In this document: in pieces, positions 35,728-47,589 of the stretch | Layout of the letters: each line of letters opens with the position of its first letter | Position numbering within the stretch: the first letter of the stretch is position 1 | Assembly (NCBI RefSeq): GCF_041260665.1 | Contig: NZ_JBGCCT010000003.1 | Coordinates: 62,001 to 126,000 of the forward strand | Length of the DNA: 64,000 nucleotides | Direction: 5' to 3' | Source: Catenulispora sp. GP43 | Lineage (GTDB): Bacteria > Actinomycetota > Actinomycetes > Streptomycetales > Catenulisporaceae | Made by a program: the position numbers and the translations under genes | The notes under the pieces: model-generated | Told to the model about the DNA's origin: nothing | The model's database searches: none | The model's input: only the letters and a program-made list of their open reading frames with translations

Positions 35728-35770
35728 GAATGAATGAGATCATACGGTCGATCGCCCGAATGAATGAGAG
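35728..35770 (+). promoter_or_regulatory. 30-bp-phased direct repeat in the hutH-hutU promoter region
   Basis: GAATGAATGAGA occurs at 35728-35739 and again at 35758-35769, exactly 30 bp apart (about three helical turns), between the divergent hut genes. It is a candidate site for a hut regulator; the second copy overlaps the ribosome-binding region of hutU. Confidence 0.5.
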
Positions 35771-35780
35771 GGGTCCAGGA

Positions 35781-37451
<1,671 letters not shown>

Positions 37452-37453
37452 CA

Positions 37454-38710
37454 GTGGCTTCGGCAGAAACAATCCACAGGGCTGTGGACGAGGCGGAGGC
37501 GAGTGGCTACCACCAGATGTGGCGCTCGCTTCTGCCCCTCGGCCTGAACTCCGACACCGGCGGCTACCGCCGGTTCGCCTGGAACACCGCGGATCTGGCG
37601 TGCCGCGAGTGGTTCCGCTCCGAGGCCGCCGCGCGCGGCCTGGAGGTGGAGACCGACCGCAACGGCAACCTGTGGGCGTGGTGGGGGCCCAAGGGCCCCG
37701 GCGCGATCGTCACCGGCTCGCACCTGGACTCGGTGCCCGACGGCGGCGCGTTCGACGGGCCGCTCGGCGTGGTCTCGTCGTTCGCGGCCGTCGACGTGCT
37801 GCGCGCTCGCGGTTTCACTCCCGCGAAGCCCTTCGCGGTGGCGTGCTTCTCCGACGAGGAGGGCGCCCGCTTCGGCATCGCCTGCGCCGGATCCCGGCTG
37901 ATGACCGGCGCGCTGGACGCCGACAAGGCGCGGGGCCTGTGCGATCTGGACGGCGTCACGATGGCCGCGGCGATGGAGCAGGCCGGCCAGGACCCCTCGA
38001 CGCTGGGCCGCGACGACGAGCGCCTGGAGGGCATCGCGGCGTACGTCGAGCTGCACGTCGAGCAGGGCAAGGCGCTGGCGTTCACCGAGTCGCCGGTCGC
38101 GGTGGCCTCGGCGATCTGGCCGCACAGCCGCTGGCGCTTCGAGTTCGCCGGCGAGGCCAACCACGCCGGCACCACCCGGCTGGAGGACCGGCGCGACCCG
38201 ATGCTCACCTACGCCAACGCCGTGCTGGCGGCCCGCAAGAAGGCCAAGCTCGGCGGCGCGGTGGCGACGTTCGGCCGGCTGGTCGTGGAGCCCAACGGCA
38301 CGAACGCCATCCCTTCGCGGGTGCGCGCCTGGCTGGACGTTCGGGCCCCGGCCGATGAGATCCTGACAGCCGTGACCGAGGAGATCATCAAGGCCGCGGA
38401 CGAACGGGCCGGCCGCGACGGCACCGTCCTGAGCACCGAACGGGAATCGCACACGCCGATCGTGGAATTCGACGACGTTTTGCGGAACCGTCTTGCGGGC
38501 ACTCTCCGTCACAGTTTCGGCGCCGTCCCCGTGCTGCCGACGGGTGCGGGGCACGACGCCGGGATCCTGGCGGCGGCCGTACCGACCGCGATGCTGTACG
38601 TCCGCAACCCCACCGGCGTGTCCCACGCGCCAGGCGAGCACGCGGACGACCGCGACTGCCTGGCCGGGGTGTCCGCGCTCGCCGACGTGTTGCAGGAGCT
38701 GTGCCAGTGA
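37454..38710 (+). CDS. M20-family amidohydrolase in the hut operon (allantoate/carbamoylase type)
   Basis: This is a 418-aa zinc peptidase-fold amidohydrolase related to AllC and N-carbamoyl amino acid hydrolases. Metal ligands are visible: [15 protein letters not shown] (His and Asp), SDEEGARFG (Glu), ELHVEQG (His) and VSHAPGEH (His). The enzyme lies between hutU and hutF in a coupled operon and no HutG is present, so its most likely job here is hydrolysis of N-formyl-L-glutamate to formate and glutamate, the step after HutF. That assignment is inference; family members act on related N-acyl or N-carbamoyl amino acids. The GTG start is 2 nt after the hutU stop, and hutF overlaps its stop. 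Confidence 0.88.
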   Translation: MASAETIHRAVDEAEASGYHQMWRSLLPLGLNSDTGGYRRFAWNTADLACREWFRSEAAARGLEVETDRNGNLWAWWGPKGPGAIVTGSHLDSVPDGGAFDGPLGVVSSFAAVDVLRARGFTPAKPFAVACFSDEEGARFGIACAGSRLMTGALDADKARGLCDLDGVTMAAAMEQAGQDPSTLGRDDERLEGIAAYVELHVEQGKALAFTESPVAVASAIWPHSRWRFEFAGEANHAGTTRLEDRRDPMLTYANAVLAARKKAKLGGAVATFGRLVVEPNGTNAIPSRVRAWLDVRAPADEILTAVTEEIIKAADERAGRDGTVLSTERESHTPIVEFDDVLRNRLAGTLRHSFGAVPVLPTGAGHDAGILAAAVPTAMLYVRNPTGVSHAPGEHADDRDCLAGVSALADVLQELCQ

Positions 38711-40104
38711 CTTCCCCCGAGAACCCGCAAGCCCCGCAGACCACTCAGGACACACAGGCCCCGCAGCGGTTCTGGTGCCAGCTGGCCTGGATCAACGGCG
38801 AGATCAAGAGCAAGGTGCTCATCGAGGTCGCGCAGGGTCGGATCTCGTCGGTCACCTGCGGGGTGAAGCCCCGTCCCGACGACGCCGAGAAGCTGGCCGG
38901 CCTGACCATCCCGGGCCTGGCGAACGTGCACTCGCACGCCTTCCACCGGGCCCTGCGCGGCCGCACCCAGGTCGAGTCCGGCACGTTCTGGACCTGGCGC
39001 GAGCGCATGTACGAGGCCGCCGCGCACCTGGACCCGGACTCCTACCGCGACCTGGCCACCGTGGTCTTCGCGGAGATGGCGCTGGCCGGCGTCACCGCGG
39101 TCGGGGAGTTCCACTACCTGCACCACTCGCCCAAGGGCGGGCTGTACCAGGACCCGAACGCCATGGGCCACGCGCTGGCCGAGGCCGCCCACGCCGCCGG
39201 CATCCGCATCACCCTGCTGGACACCTGCTACCTGTCCGGCGGCTTCGACACCGAGCTGAACGACGTCCAGCGCCGCTTCTCCGACGGGGACGCCGGCCGC
39301 TGGGCCGACCGGGTCGAGGCGCTGCGCAAGGCGTACGCGGGCTCGGACACGGTACGGATCGGCGCGGCGGTGCACAGCGTGCGCGCGGTCCCGGTGGACC
39401 AGCTGTCCCCGGTGGTGGCCTTCGCGGCGGAGAACGAGATGCCGCTGCACGTCCACCTGTCCGAGCAGCGCGCGGAGAACGACGCCTGCCTGGCCCGCCA
39501 CCACAAGACCCCCACCGAGCTGCTCCACGCCCACGGCGCGCTCGGCCCCCGCACCACGGCCGTCCACGCCACGCACCTTTCGCAGATGGACATCGACCTG
39601 CTGGGCACGTCGGCCACCGCGGTCTGCATGTGCCCCACGACCGAGCGCGACCTGGCCGACGGCATCGGCCCGGCGCACGCCGTCCACCTGGCCGGCTCCC
39701 CGGTGAACCTGGGCTCGGACTCGCACGCGGTGATCGACCTCTTCGAGGAGGCGCGCGCGGTGGAACTGGACGAGCGCCTGCGCACCGAACGCCGCGGCCA
39801 CTGGCCGGCCTCGGAGCTGCTGCGGGCCGCGACCGAGGCCGGACACGCCTCGCTCGGCTGGCCGGCCGCGGGCCGCCTGGAGGTCGGGGCGCTCGCGGAC
39901 TTCACGACGATCGCCCTGGACACCGTGCGCCTGGCCGGAGTGCAGCCGGCGCACGCCGCCGAATCGGTGGTTTTCGCGGCCACCGCGGCGGACGTGCGGC
40001 ATGTCGTGGTCGGCGGGCGGTTCACGGTGCGCGATCATCGGCACGCCCTGGTGGACGACGTGCCCGGGCGGCTGGCGGCGACGATCGGGGCGATCTTCAA
40101 GTGA
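38707..40104 (+). CDS. hutF: Formimidoylglutamate deiminase
   Basis: This amidohydrolase converts N-formimino-L-glutamate to N-formyl-L-glutamate plus ammonia. It is 465 aa. Metal and active-site motifs of the group are [31 protein letters not shown] and [10 protein letters not shown]. The GTG at 38707 overlaps the stop of the preceding gene by 4 nt and has AGGAG 8 nt upstream; another in-frame GTG at 38701 is too close to it. An N-terminal Pro/Gln-rich extension of about 15 residues is unusual. This identifies the pathway as the five-step type with an N-formylglutamate intermediate. Confidence 0.94.
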   Translation: MTSPENPQAPQTTQDTQAPQRFWCQLAWINGEIKSKVLIEVAQGRISSVTCGVKPRPDDAEKLAGLTIPGLANVHSHAFHRALRGRTQVESGTFWTWRERMYEAAAHLDPDSYRDLATVVFAEMALAGVTAVGEFHYLHHSPKGGLYQDPNAMGHALAEAAHAAGIRITLLDTCYLSGGFDTELNDVQRRFSDGDAGRWADRVEALRKAYAGSDTVRIGAAVHSVRAVPVDQLSPVVAFAAENEMPLHVHLSEQRAENDACLARHHKTPTELLHAHGALGPRTTAVHATHLSQMDIDLLGTSATAVCMCPTTERDLADGIGPAHAVHLAGSPVNLGSDSHAVIDLFEEARAVELDERLRTERRGHWPASELLRAATEAGHASLGWPAAGRLEVGALADFTTIALDTVRLAGVQPAHAAESVVFAATAADVRHVVVGGRFTVRDHRHALVDDVPGRLAATIGAIFK

Positions 40105-41285
40105 CCACCACCTTGTTCACCGGCATCGCCGAGCTCACCACCCACGCCGGGCTCGGCACCGACGCCGAACCCGCCACCGAGGCCGGGGCCGGCACCCTGG
40201 CCGACGCCGCCCTCGTCGTCGCCGACGGCCGCGTCGCCTGGACCGGACCGGCGGCCCAGGCCCCCGACGCCGACGAGCGCGTCGACCTCGGCGGCCGCGC
40301 CGTGATCCCCGGCTTCGTCGACAGCCACGCGCACCTGGTGTTCGCCGGCGATCGCGCGCAGGAGTTCGCGGCGCGCATGACCGGCACGCCGTACAGCGCC
40401 GGCGGCATCCGCACCACGGTGGCGGCCACCCGCGCCGCCTCCGACGAGGCCCTGCGGGCCAATCTGAAGCGCCTCACCGGCGAGATGCTGCGGCAGGGCA
40501 CGACGACCGTCGAGTGCAAGTCCGGCTACGGCCTCACCGTCGACGACGAGGCCCGGGCCCTGCGCCTGGCGCGCGAGCAGGCCGAGGCGGTCACCTACCT
40601 CGGCGCGCACGTCGTCCCGGCCGAATACAAGGACCGGCCCGAGGACTACGTCGAGCTCGTCAAGGGCCCGATGCTGGACGCCTGCGCCCCGTATGCCGAC
40701 TACGCCGACGTCTTCTGCGAGCGCGGCGCCTTCGACGAGGAGCAGACCCGCGAGATCCTCACCGCGGCCCAGGCCAAGGGGCTCGACGTGCGCCTGCACG
40801 CCAACCAGCTCGGCAACGGCCCCGGCGTCCAGCTGGCCGTGGAGTTCGGCGCCGCTTCGGCCGACCACTGCACATTCCTGGACGACAAGGACATCGAAGC
40901 TCTGGCCGGATCGCAGACCGTCGCGACGCTTCTGCCGGGCGTCGAGTTCTCGACGCGCTCGCCCTACCCGGACGCCCGCCGCCTCCTGGAGGCCGGCGCG
41001 ACCGTCGCCATCGCCACCGACTGCAACCCGGGGTCCTGCTACACCAACTCGATGCCGTTCTGCATCGCGGTGGCTGTCAGGGACATGCGCATGTCGCCGG
41101 CCGAAGCGCTGTGGGCGGCGACCGTCGGCGGCGCCAAGGCACTGCGCCGCGAAGACGTCGGCCACCTGGGCATCGGGGCCCGCGCGGACTTCGCCGTCCT
41201 GGACGCCCCGAGCTTCATCCACCTCGCCTACCGGCCGGGCGTCCCGCTTGTCCACAGGGTGTGGAAAAACGGGACGCCCGTCTAA
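40101..41285 (+). CDS. hutI: Imidazolonepropionase
   Basis: Opens the imidazolone ring to give N-formimino-L-glutamate. It is 394 aa, the normal length. Zinc and substrate motifs are [34 protein letters not shown], and [14 protein letters not shown] with the catalytic Asp. The GTG at 40101 overlaps the hutF TGA by 4 nt, so it is translationally coupled. The last codons form part of a long stem-loop that probably terminates the operon. Confidence 0.96.
   Translation: MTTTLFTGIAELTTHAGLGTDAEPATEAGAGTLADAALVVADGRVAWTGPAAQAPDADERVDLGGRAVIPGFVDSHAHLVFAGDRAQEFAARMTGTPYSAGGIRTTVAATRAASDEALRANLKRLTGEMLRQGTTTVECKSGYGLTVDDEARALRLAREQAEAVTYLGAHVVPAEYKDRPEDYVELVKGPMLDACAPYADYADVFCERGAFDEEQTREILTAAQAKGLDVRLHANQLGNGPGVQLAVEFGAASADHCTFLDDKDIEALAGSQTVATLLPGVEFSTRSPYPDARRLLEAGATVAIATDCNPGSCYTNSMPFCIAVAVRDMRMSPAEALWAATVGGAKALRREDVGHLGIGARADFAVLDAPSFIHLAYRPGVPLVHRVWKNGTPV
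41236..41280 (+). terminator. Hairpin terminator in the last codons of hutI
   Basis: CGGGCGTCCCG (41236-41246) pairs perfectly with CGGGACGCCCG (41270-41280). Inside this stem a smaller hairpin, TCCACA with TGTGGA, forms around GGG. The structure ends 3 nt before the hutI stop, so termination would occur at the end of translation. Confidence 0.6.
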
Positions 41286-41330
41286 CCGTTCCTTCAGCCG
41301 TTCCTTCTTGCCCGACTACCGGCTACCGCC

Positions 41331-42725
41331 TCACGGGTTGTACTGGCCCGTGTGGGCGGCGTCGGTGATCTGCTGGTACACGGTGTCCGTGATCGCCTTC
41401 GGCCCGCCGAACACGTCCACGTACGAGATCCCGGCCTGCTTGCCCATGGCGTCGAAGTAGGCGCCGATCGAGTCGGGCAGGCTGTTCGGGTCGGTCAGCA
41501 GCAGCGGCTGCTGCACGTTCGCCACGTACGCGGCGCCGGTCAGGGCGTCGGCGAAGGTGGTGCCGCTGGCCACGCCGACCAGGTAGGTCAGGTCGAACTC
41601 GCCGAAGACCTTCGCGGAGGTCTCGTAGCGGTTCGCGCCGTACAGCTCGCTGTCGCACTGCCCGTCGGCCAGCGCGTGCAGCGCGTGCACCGCCGAGCCG
41701 CCGACGGCCGTGACCGCCTTGCAGTTCGAGGTACCGAGCTTGCTCTTGACGTACGCCGAGGTGCTCGGGTCGAAGAAGCTCGAGCCGTTGGTCAGGATGA
41801 TCGCGGCCGGCTGCGGCTGCTGGCCGGCGACCTCGGTGGCCCGGGGGCCGGCGGCCAGCGGGCCGGCCGACAGCGCGTCGGGGAAGTCGGTGCCGGTGGC
41901 CACCACGACGTTCGCCGGGTCGCCGAGGCCGAACTTCGCGACCTGCAGCGCGGTGTCGAAGCGGGTCTGGCCGGCGAAGCGCTGGACCTTGTAGCCCTCG
42001 TTGATCAGCTGCTGGTCGACCGAGGCCGGGACCGCCGCGTAGCCGCCGAGGATGAAGATGGTGCGGCCCTTGGGGACGACGCGGTTGATCTCGTCGTTGG
42101 CCGGGCCGTACAGGGCGGTGTTCGCCGGGGTCAGCAGCAGCGGACCGCGCTTGTAGGCGGCCAGCGGACCGCCGGCCAGCGCGTCGGGGAACGTGCCCGA
42201 GGTCGCGATGACCGCGGTCTGGGCCTGGCCCCAGCTGCTCTTCGGATCCGCCGTCAGCCACTGCTTCTGCGAGATCTTCACCGCGGTGTCCAGCCGGTCC
42301 GCACCCGCGATCCGGTTGATCTGCGCCTGACCGGCGGCGCCGCCGACCAGCAGGTGGCCGCTCTCGACCGCCGGGGAGTAGCCCGGCCACTGGAGCGTCA
42401 GGGTGACGCGGTAGTCGCCAGGGTTCTGATACGTGTGCGCGACGTCCTGGTCCGTCGACAGCTGGGCCGACGTTCCGTCGCCGAAGTCCAGGACCGCCTT
42501 GCAGCCGTTGCCGGGGTCGATCGTGTTGCCCGCGACGCTGATGGCGATGTTCGCGGGTGCCACCGCGGCAGAGGGCGAGAAGCTGATCGGACCCTGTTTC
42601 TCAAAACCGGACGCACAGGTCCCCGAATTTGCCGCGGCCTGCGCCGGCACGGCGGCAAGTGTCGAGGCGGCCGCTCCCGACACCAGCGCGACAGCGGTGA
42701 GCAGGCTGGATGTTCTGCGTTTCAT
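41331..42725 (-). CDS. Secreted CWB2-repeat protein with a PKD-like domain
   Basis: This is a 464-aa secreted protein. Signal peptide: basic start MKRRTSS, hydrophobic core LLTAVALVSGAAASTLAAV, probable cleavage after AQA (about 31). A PKD-like beta domain spans about 45-130 (NGCKAVLDFGDGTSAQLS, VAHTYQNPGDYRVTL). Three cell-wall-binding repeat 2 units follow, beginning RIAGADRLDTAVKIS, RFAGQTRFDTALQVA and LYGANRYETSAKVF, with recurring FPDAL and LLLT words. CWB2 units attach proteins to wall polymers. The ATG at 42725 has GGGAG upstream. A second, shorter CWB2 gene lies at 58651. Confidence 0.92.
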   Translation of the reverse strand: MKRRTSSLLTAVALVSGAAASTLAAVPAQAAANSGTCASGFEKQGPISFSPSAAVAPANIAISVAGNTIDPGNGCKAVLDFGDGTSAQLSTDQDVAHTYQNPGDYRVTLTLQWPGYSPAVESGHLLVGGAAGQAQINRIAGADRLDTAVKISQKQWLTADPKSSWGQAQTAVIATSGTFPDALAGGPLAAYKRGPLLLTPANTALYGPANDEINRVVPKGRTIFILGGYAAVPASVDQQLINEGYKVQRFAGQTRFDTALQVAKFGLGDPANVVVATGTDFPDALSAGPLAAGPRATEVAGQQPQPAAIILTNGSSFFDPSTSAYVKSKLGTSNCKAVTAVGGSAVHALHALADGQCDSELYGANRYETSAKVFGEFDLTYLVGVASGTTFADALTGAAYVANVQQPLLLTDPNSLPDSIGAYFDAMGKQAGISYVDVFGGPKAITDTVYQQITDAAHTGQYNP

Positions 42726-42875
42726 TGGCGACGAGCTCCCAGCGGACGAGATGGGACGGACGGTGTCCTCAGGAGCCTCGCGTACTTCGCGTACGTCATC
42801 AAAGGTAAGACGGCGTATAGACAGTCGCTTAAACGCTGTGGGTAAATGTGCCGACCACGGGGAGGGCGTCGGCGT

Positions 42876-44189
42876 ATGCGGACCATCATCAATCGCGATT
42901 TCACAAGGCTCTGGTATGGCCAGGCTGTATCGAAGGTCGGCGACTACGTCTTCAATACGACGCTGGTTCTGTGGATCGCCACAAAGCTGGGCTACCACCA
43001 GAGCTGGGCCGCCGCCGCGGTGTCCGGAGTCCTGATCTCGGGGCTGGTGGCGATGTTCGCGATAGCCCCGGCGGCCGGGGTCTTCGCGGATCGCTGGAAC
43101 CGGAAACGCACGATGCTGCGGATGGACGCGATCCGGGCCGTCCTGGTCGGCGCGCTCGCCGTCGTCGCCTTCCTGCCCGCCGACAAGCTCCCGGTCGCGG
43201 CATGGCTCACGCTGATCTATGCCGTGGTCTTCGCGGTCAACACGGCGGGGACGTTCTTCGGTCCGTCGCGCATGGCCGTCGTCCCGGATGTGGTGAACGG
43301 CCCGGAGGAGATCGCCAAGGCGTCCGGGATCACCCAGTCCACCGACGCGCTGGCCGGGATGATCGGCCCGCCGCTGGCCGCGCCGTTGTTGTTCGCCGGC
43401 GGCGTGCAGTGGGCCATCGCCATCAATGCCCTGTCTTACGTGGTCTCCTTCCTGGCGATCCGCTCCGTTCCGATACCGGACAACGCCCCGAACCCGGCCG
43501 AGACCGCCGCATCGAATTTCTGGGCCGAGTTCACAGTGGGGCTGGCCTTCTTCGCCAAGACCCGGGTGCTGATCGTCGTGATCGTCTCGGCCTGCATCGC
43601 CAACTTCGGCGGCCAGGCGATGAACACGCTGGACGTCTTCTTCACCACCCAGAACCTGCACGCGGCGCCCAAGCTCTACGGCCTGCTCGGGATGGCGGCC
43701 GGCGCCGGGGCCATCGTCGGCGGCCTGCTGGCCACCCGGGTGGTGGCGCGCATCGGCACGGCGAACGCGGTCTGGACGACCGTCGGAGCCTCCGGCCTCC
43801 TCGTCCTGGTCTATGCCCGGCAGACGTCCATCTGGGCCGCGCTCCCCGTCATCTTCCTGGGCCTCCTGCCCATCGCGATGGTCAACGCGGCCATCGAACC
43901 ACTGGTCATCCAGGTGACGCCGCGCGCGATGCTGGGCCGGGTGGTCTCGGTCTTCATGCCGATCATCAGCGCCACGCAGCTCGGCTCGACCATGCTGATC
44001 GGCTGGCTGATGAGCACGGTCATGCTGGGCTTCCACGCCGACGTCGCCGGACTGCACATGGGCCCGATCGACACCATGTTCTCGATCACCGGTCTGCTGT
44101 TCATCCTCGCCGCGATCTATGCCTTCGTCATGCTGCCGCGCAAAGACGTCGCGGTCCGAAGCAACCAACTGGACGCCTCAACACTCTGA
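42876..44189 (+). CDS. MFS transporter
   Basis: This is a 437-aa polytopic transporter with motif A (FADRWNRKRTML) after helix 2 and about twelve hydrophobic segments, of the MFS_3 exporter type. The ATG at 42876 is preceded by GGAGGG 9 nt upstream; ten upstream in-frame codons are basic and unlikely to be translated. It lies 45 bp from the following sigma gene but with no evidence that they are related. Substrate unknown. Confidence 0.9.
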   Translation: MRTIINRDFTRLWYGQAVSKVGDYVFNTTLVLWIATKLGYHQSWAAAAVSGVLISGLVAMFAIAPAAGVFADRWNRKRTMLRMDAIRAVLVGALAVVAFLPADKLPVAAWLTLIYAVVFAVNTAGTFFGPSRMAVVPDVVNGPEEIAKASGITQSTDALAGMIGPPLAAPLLFAGGVQWAIAINALSYVVSFLAIRSVPIPDNAPNPAETAASNFWAEFTVGLAFFAKTRVLIVVIVSACIANFGGQAMNTLDVFFTTQNLHAAPKLYGLLGMAAGAGAIVGGLLATRVVARIGTANAVWTTVGASGLLVLVYARQTSIWAALPVIFLGLLPIAMVNAAIEPLVIQVTPRAMLGRVVSVFMPIISATQLGSTMLIGWLMSTVMLGFHADVAGLHMGPIDTMFSITGLLFILAAIYAFVMLPRKDVAVRSNQLDASTL

Positions 44190-44234
44190 AGCGGCTGTCA
44201 TGAACGACAGCACACCACAGAGGGCGGGGATCCG

Positions 44235-44795
44235 GTGTTAGGCAGGCTCACCCAGGACGAGCTCGCGGACTTCACCGAGTTCGCCCACGCTCGGCAGCGG
44301 CACCTGATGCGGACGGCGTACCTGCTGTGCGGGAACCGCCAAAGCGCACAGGACCTCACGCAGACGGCACTGCTGGACCTGTGCCGCGCATGGCGGCGGG
44401 TACGGCGCGTCGACGACGTGGATGCCTACGCCCACCGGGTCCTCATCAACGCGTACCGGACCGCGGCGCGCAAGACGGACCGGGAGCGCAAAGCCTTGTG
44501 GCGCAAGGCCTGGGAGTCCGGGTGGCCCGAGGACGGCGCCGCCCCGGACCGCACCGTGGGCGTGCGCCTGTCGCTGCTGGCGGCGCTGGACCGGCTGCCG
44601 CCGAGGGCACGGGCCGTGGTCGTGCTGCGGTACTGGGAGGACCTGAGCGTGGAGGCCACGGCCGCCGCGCTCGGGTGCTCGGCCGGCACCGTCAAGAGCC
44701 AGTCCTCACGCGCCCTGGCCAGGCTGCGCGAGCTGCTCGGCGACGAGGCCGCCGCCACCGATTCCGAGCACTGGGAGATCTCGTATGGGAACTGA
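44235..44795 (+). CDS. SigE-family RNA polymerase sigma-70 factor
   Basis: This is a 186-aa ECF sigma factor, the third of its kind in the window. Region 2 lies at about 15-80 (AYLLCGNRQSAQDLTQTALLDLCRAW) and region 4 at about 115-165 (EATAAALGCSAGTVKSQSSRALARLR). The GTG start follows GGGCGGGGA. Upstream, GCAACC (44161-44166) may be a -35 shared with the other two sigma genes. The 3' end overlaps the following membrane protein gene by 11 nt. Confidence 0.92.
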   Translation: MLGRLTQDELADFTEFAHARQRHLMRTAYLLCGNRQSAQDLTQTALLDLCRAWRRVRRVDDVDAYAHRVLINAYRTAARKTDRERKALWRKAWESGWPEDGAAPDRTVGVRLSLLAALDRLPPRARAVVVLRYWEDLSVEATAAALGCSAGTVKSQSSRALARLRELLGDEAAATDSEHWEISYGN

Positions 44796-45810
44796 ACAGC
44801 CCGACACCGAAAGGATGCACCGGCTCTTCGACGACGCGCTGGACGACGTCGACCTGACCGGGGACGTCGTGCCCGGCGTGCTGACCGGGTACGCCCACCG
44901 GGTCAAGGTCCGGCGCTACCAGGCGGCCGGCGTCGCGCTGGCCGTGCTGGCGACGACCGGCGCCGCGGTCAGCGCACTGCCACACCGTGGAGACGCGGTC
45001 GCACCGGCCTCGGTTTCTCAGGAGGCGGACTACTGCACGCACCAACACTGGGTCTCCACGCCCAACCCGGGCACTGTTGTGGTGAACGACCTCGCCAAGA
45101 GTCCGGCGGCCGACCAGGCGAACTGCGAGGCGATGCGGGCCGCGCTGCGCTCGGCGTTCCCGGGCGCACAACTGATCCCGGACTACCAAGCCGACCTGAC
45201 CCTCGATTCCCGCATCGACCAGACACTGGTGAAGAAGGACCATGACGAGCTCAGCTACGTCGATCCGATCAAAGGCTCCGCCGACCAGACGAAGGACTTC
45301 GGCTCGGAGCTGAAGTACCTGGCGGTCCACCCGGAGGATCCGGCGAACGTCTACTACCCCGACGGCTACACGCTGGTCACCGCTGCCGGCCGGGCACAAC
45401 TCTCGATCCGCTCCGCGACCGACGCGACGCTGGGGAAGACCACCCGGTGCTCGACCGTGGGTGTGACCGGCGGCTGGCACGGGCCGTTGTGCCAAGCGTA
45501 CGGCTACAACACGACGTGGCAGCTGTCGGCGGTTCTGACCGGCCGGCAGGGCAAGACCGTCGAGTTCGCCTTCGGCGACGACGACACCGCCTGGTACCGC
45601 GAAGGGGCCTACACCGGGACCCTGGCCGACCGCGCCGACAAGAACACGAAGTGGATCAATCGCTGGACCGGCAAGACGGCGGTCGGCCAGAATCCACCCG
45701 TCTCGCACGTCGTGACCCTGGAGCAGGCGGGGTCCTTCCTCGACTCCTCCGCGTTCCAGAAGTACGCCGACGGATACCTCGCCTACCTCGACAACCTGCC
45801 GACGTCCTGA
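44785..45810 (+). CDS. Membrane-anchored partner of the third SigE-family sigma factor
   Basis: This is a 341-aa protein with a 44-residue cytosolic N-terminus, a single membrane helix (RYQAAGVALAVLATTGAAVSAL, about 44-64) and an extracytoplasmic domain of about 275 residues with several Cys (for example EADYCTHQH, ANCEAM). It overlaps the sigma gene by 11 nt. The architecture and position match the other two sigma partners in the window. No known anti-sigma domain is visible, so the function is inferred from context. A strong terminator follows. Confidence 0.75.
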   Translation: MGTEQPDTERMHRLFDDALDDVDLTGDVVPGVLTGYAHRVKVRRYQAAGVALAVLATTGAAVSALPHRGDAVAPASVSQEADYCTHQHWVSTPNPGTVVVNDLAKSPAADQANCEAMRAALRSAFPGAQLIPDYQADLTLDSRIDQTLVKKDHDELSYVDPIKGSADQTKDFGSELKYLAVHPEDPANVYYPDGYTLVTAAGRAQLSIRSATDATLGKTTRCSTVGVTGGWHGPLCQAYGYNTTWQLSAVLTGRQGKTVEFAFGDDDTAWYREGAYTGTLADRADKNTKWINRWTGKTAVGQNPPVSHVVTLEQAGSFLDSSAFQKYADGYLAYLDNLPTS

Positions 45811-45831
45811 GTGGCTGGTTGAAGACACAAA

Positions 45832-45868
45832 GCGGCGCTCAATCGAATCCAAGTCGATTGAGCGCCGC
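45832..45868. terminator. Convergent terminator between the sigma unit and serS
   Basis: GCGGCGCTCAATCGA (45832-45846) and TCGATTGAGCGCCGC (45854-45868) form a perfect 15-bp stem with a 7-nt loop, between two convergent genes. Confidence 0.85.
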
Positions 45869-45880
45869 CCTCGCATTCTG

Positions 45881-47158
45881 TCAGGCCGCGACCGGCTCCA
45901 GCTTCTCGCGCCCGCCGAGGTAGGGTCGCAGCGCCGCCGGCACCGTCACCGAGCCGTCGACGTTCTGGTGGTTCTCCAGGATCGCCACGATCATCCGGGT
46001 CATCGCGCACAGCGTGCCGTTCAGCGTCGCCAGCGGGCGCACGCCGTCGGCGTCGCGCATCCGGATCTGCAGGCGGCGGGCCTGGAACTCGGTGCAGTTC
46101 GAGGTCGAGGTGACCTCGCGGTACTTGCCCTGGGTGGGGATCCAGGCCTCGCAGTCGTACTTGCGGGCCGCCGAGCTGCCCAGGTCGCCGGCCGCGACGT
46201 CGATCACCCGGAAGGGGATCTCCAGCGCGGTCAGGAACTCCTTCTCCCAGCCCAGCAGGCGCAGGTGCTCGGCCTCGGCCTCCTCCGGGAGGACGTAGGA
46301 GAACATCTCGACCTTCTCGAACTGGTGCACCCGGATGATGCCGCGGGTGTCCTTGCCGTAGCTGCCGGCCTCGCGGCGGTAGCACGAGGAGTAGCCGGCG
46401 TAGCGCAGCGGCAGTTTGGCGGCGTCCAGGATCTCGTCCATGTGGTACGCCGCCAGCGGCACCTCCGAGGTGCCGACCAGGTACATGTCGTCCTCGGTGA
46501 GGTGGTACACGTTCTCGGCGGCCTGGCCCAGGAAGCCGGTGCCGGCCATCGCCTCCGGCTTCACCAGCGACGGGGTGATCACCGGGGTGAAGCCGTACTT
46601 GGTGGCCTGGGCCATCGCCATGTTCAGCAGCGCGATCTCCAGCAGCGCCCCGACGCCGGTCAGGTAGTACTGCCGCGCGCCGCCGACCTTGACGCCGCGC
46701 TCCAGGTCGATGGCGCCGAGCAGCTTGCCGAGCTCGACGTGGTCGCGCGGCTCGAAGCCCTCGGCCGCGAAGTCGCGGGCGGTGCCGACGGTCTCGCGCA
46801 GGACGAAGTCGTCCTCGCCGCCCTCGGGCACGCCGTCGATGACCACGTTGGACAGCGCCAGCTGCAGGCTCCTGAGCACGTCGTCGGCCTCGTGCTGGTG
46901 GCTCTCGGCGGCCTTCACGTCCTCGGCCAGCTTCTTGGCCTGGTCCAGGAGCGCGGCCTTCTCCTCGCCGGCGGCCTTCGGGATCTGCTTGCCGAGCACT
47001 TTCTGCTCGTTGCGCAGGGTGTCGAAGCGGGAGACAGCCGCGCGGCGCGCCTCGTCCGCGGACAGCAGCGCGTCGACGAGGGCCGGGTCTTCACCTCGGG
47101 CGCGCTGCGAGGCGCGGACACGCTCCGGGTCTGTGCGCAGGAGTCGCAGGTCAATCAT
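45881..47158 (-). CDS. serS: Seryl-tRNA synthetase
   Basis: Charges tRNA-Ser with serine. It is 425 aa, the expected length. An N-terminal coiled-coil arm (about 30-100) docks on the long variable arm of tRNA-Ser. The class II motifs are present: motif 2 [20 protein letters not shown] and motif 3 [28 protein letters not shown] is the serine-binding TxE loop. It begins 107 bp from the divergent rhodanese gene. The window also contains a tRNA-Ser(UGA) gene. Confidence 0.97.
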   Translation of the reverse strand: MIDLRLLRTDPERVRASQRARGEDPALVDALLSADEARRAAVSRFDTLRNEQKVLGKQIPKAAGEEKAALLDQAKKLAEDVKAAESHQHEADDVLRSLQLALSNVVIDGVPEGGEDDFVLRETVGTARDFAAEGFEPRDHVELGKLLGAIDLERGVKVGGARQYYLTGVGALLEIALLNMAMAQATKYGFTPVITPSLVKPEAMAGTGFLGQAAENVYHLTEDDMYLVGTSEVPLAAYHMDEILDAAKLPLRYAGYSSCYRREAGSYGKDTRGIIRVHQFEKVEMFSYVLPEEAEAEHLRLLGWEKEFLTALEIPFRVIDVAAGDLGSSAARKYDCEAWIPTQGKYREVTSTSNCTEFQARRLQIRMRDADGVRPLATLNGTLCAMTRMIVAILENHQNVDGSVTVPAALRPYLGGREKLEPVAA

Positions 47159-47265
47159 GGACCAAGGCTAGCCGGTCCGGCAGGCCCGGCCGTAATGCTT
47201 TGATGGATGTCCCGAGCCGGAGCCGGCCGCCCCGAGGCCCATCCGCGCCAGACCAAGGAGTACAC

Positions 47266-47589
47266 ATGCTGGCCACGACCGACGTGAACTCGCTGCCCGA
47301 GGGCGGCCTGCTGCTCGACGTCCGCGAGGACGACGAGTGGGCGGCCGGGCACGCGCCGACCGCGACCCACATCCCGATGTCGGAGTTCGTCGCCCGCAAG
47401 GACGAGCTGGGCACGCCCGAGGGCCCGGTCTATGTGATCTGCCGCGCCGGGAGCCGCTCCGCGCAGGTGGCGCAGTACCTGACCCAGAACGGCGTGGAGG
47501 CGGTCAACGTCACCGGCGGCATGCAGGCGTGGGAGGCCGCCGGCAAGGCCGTGGTCACGGACTCCGGGGCGGCAGGGACCGTGATCTGA
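47266..47589 (+). CDS. Rhodanese-like sulfurtransferase domain protein
   Basis: This is a 107-aa single-domain rhodanese. LLLDVREDDEWAAGH is the CH2A-type motif, and the active-site Cys lies in VICRAGSRS. Such small rhodaneses transfer sulfane sulfur. The ATG at 47266 has AAGGAG 5 nt upstream; upstream in-frame codons are not needed. It is divergent from serS and convergent with the glycosyltransferase, overlapping its end by 35 bp. Confidence 0.93.
   Translation: MLATTDVNSLPEGGLLLDVREDDEWAAGHAPTATHIPMSEFVARKDELGTPEGPVYVICRAGSRSAQVAQYLTQNGVEAVNVTGGMQAWEAAGKAVVTDSGAAGTVI

Noticed and set aside
41248-41268. TTGTCCACA, identical to an actinomycete DnaA box, with an inverted neighbour
   Set aside because: It lies within the hutI coding end and is explained as the inner part of the operon terminator. 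A similar TCCACA/TGTGGA pair at 37473-37488 is also coding. No cluster of boxes is present.
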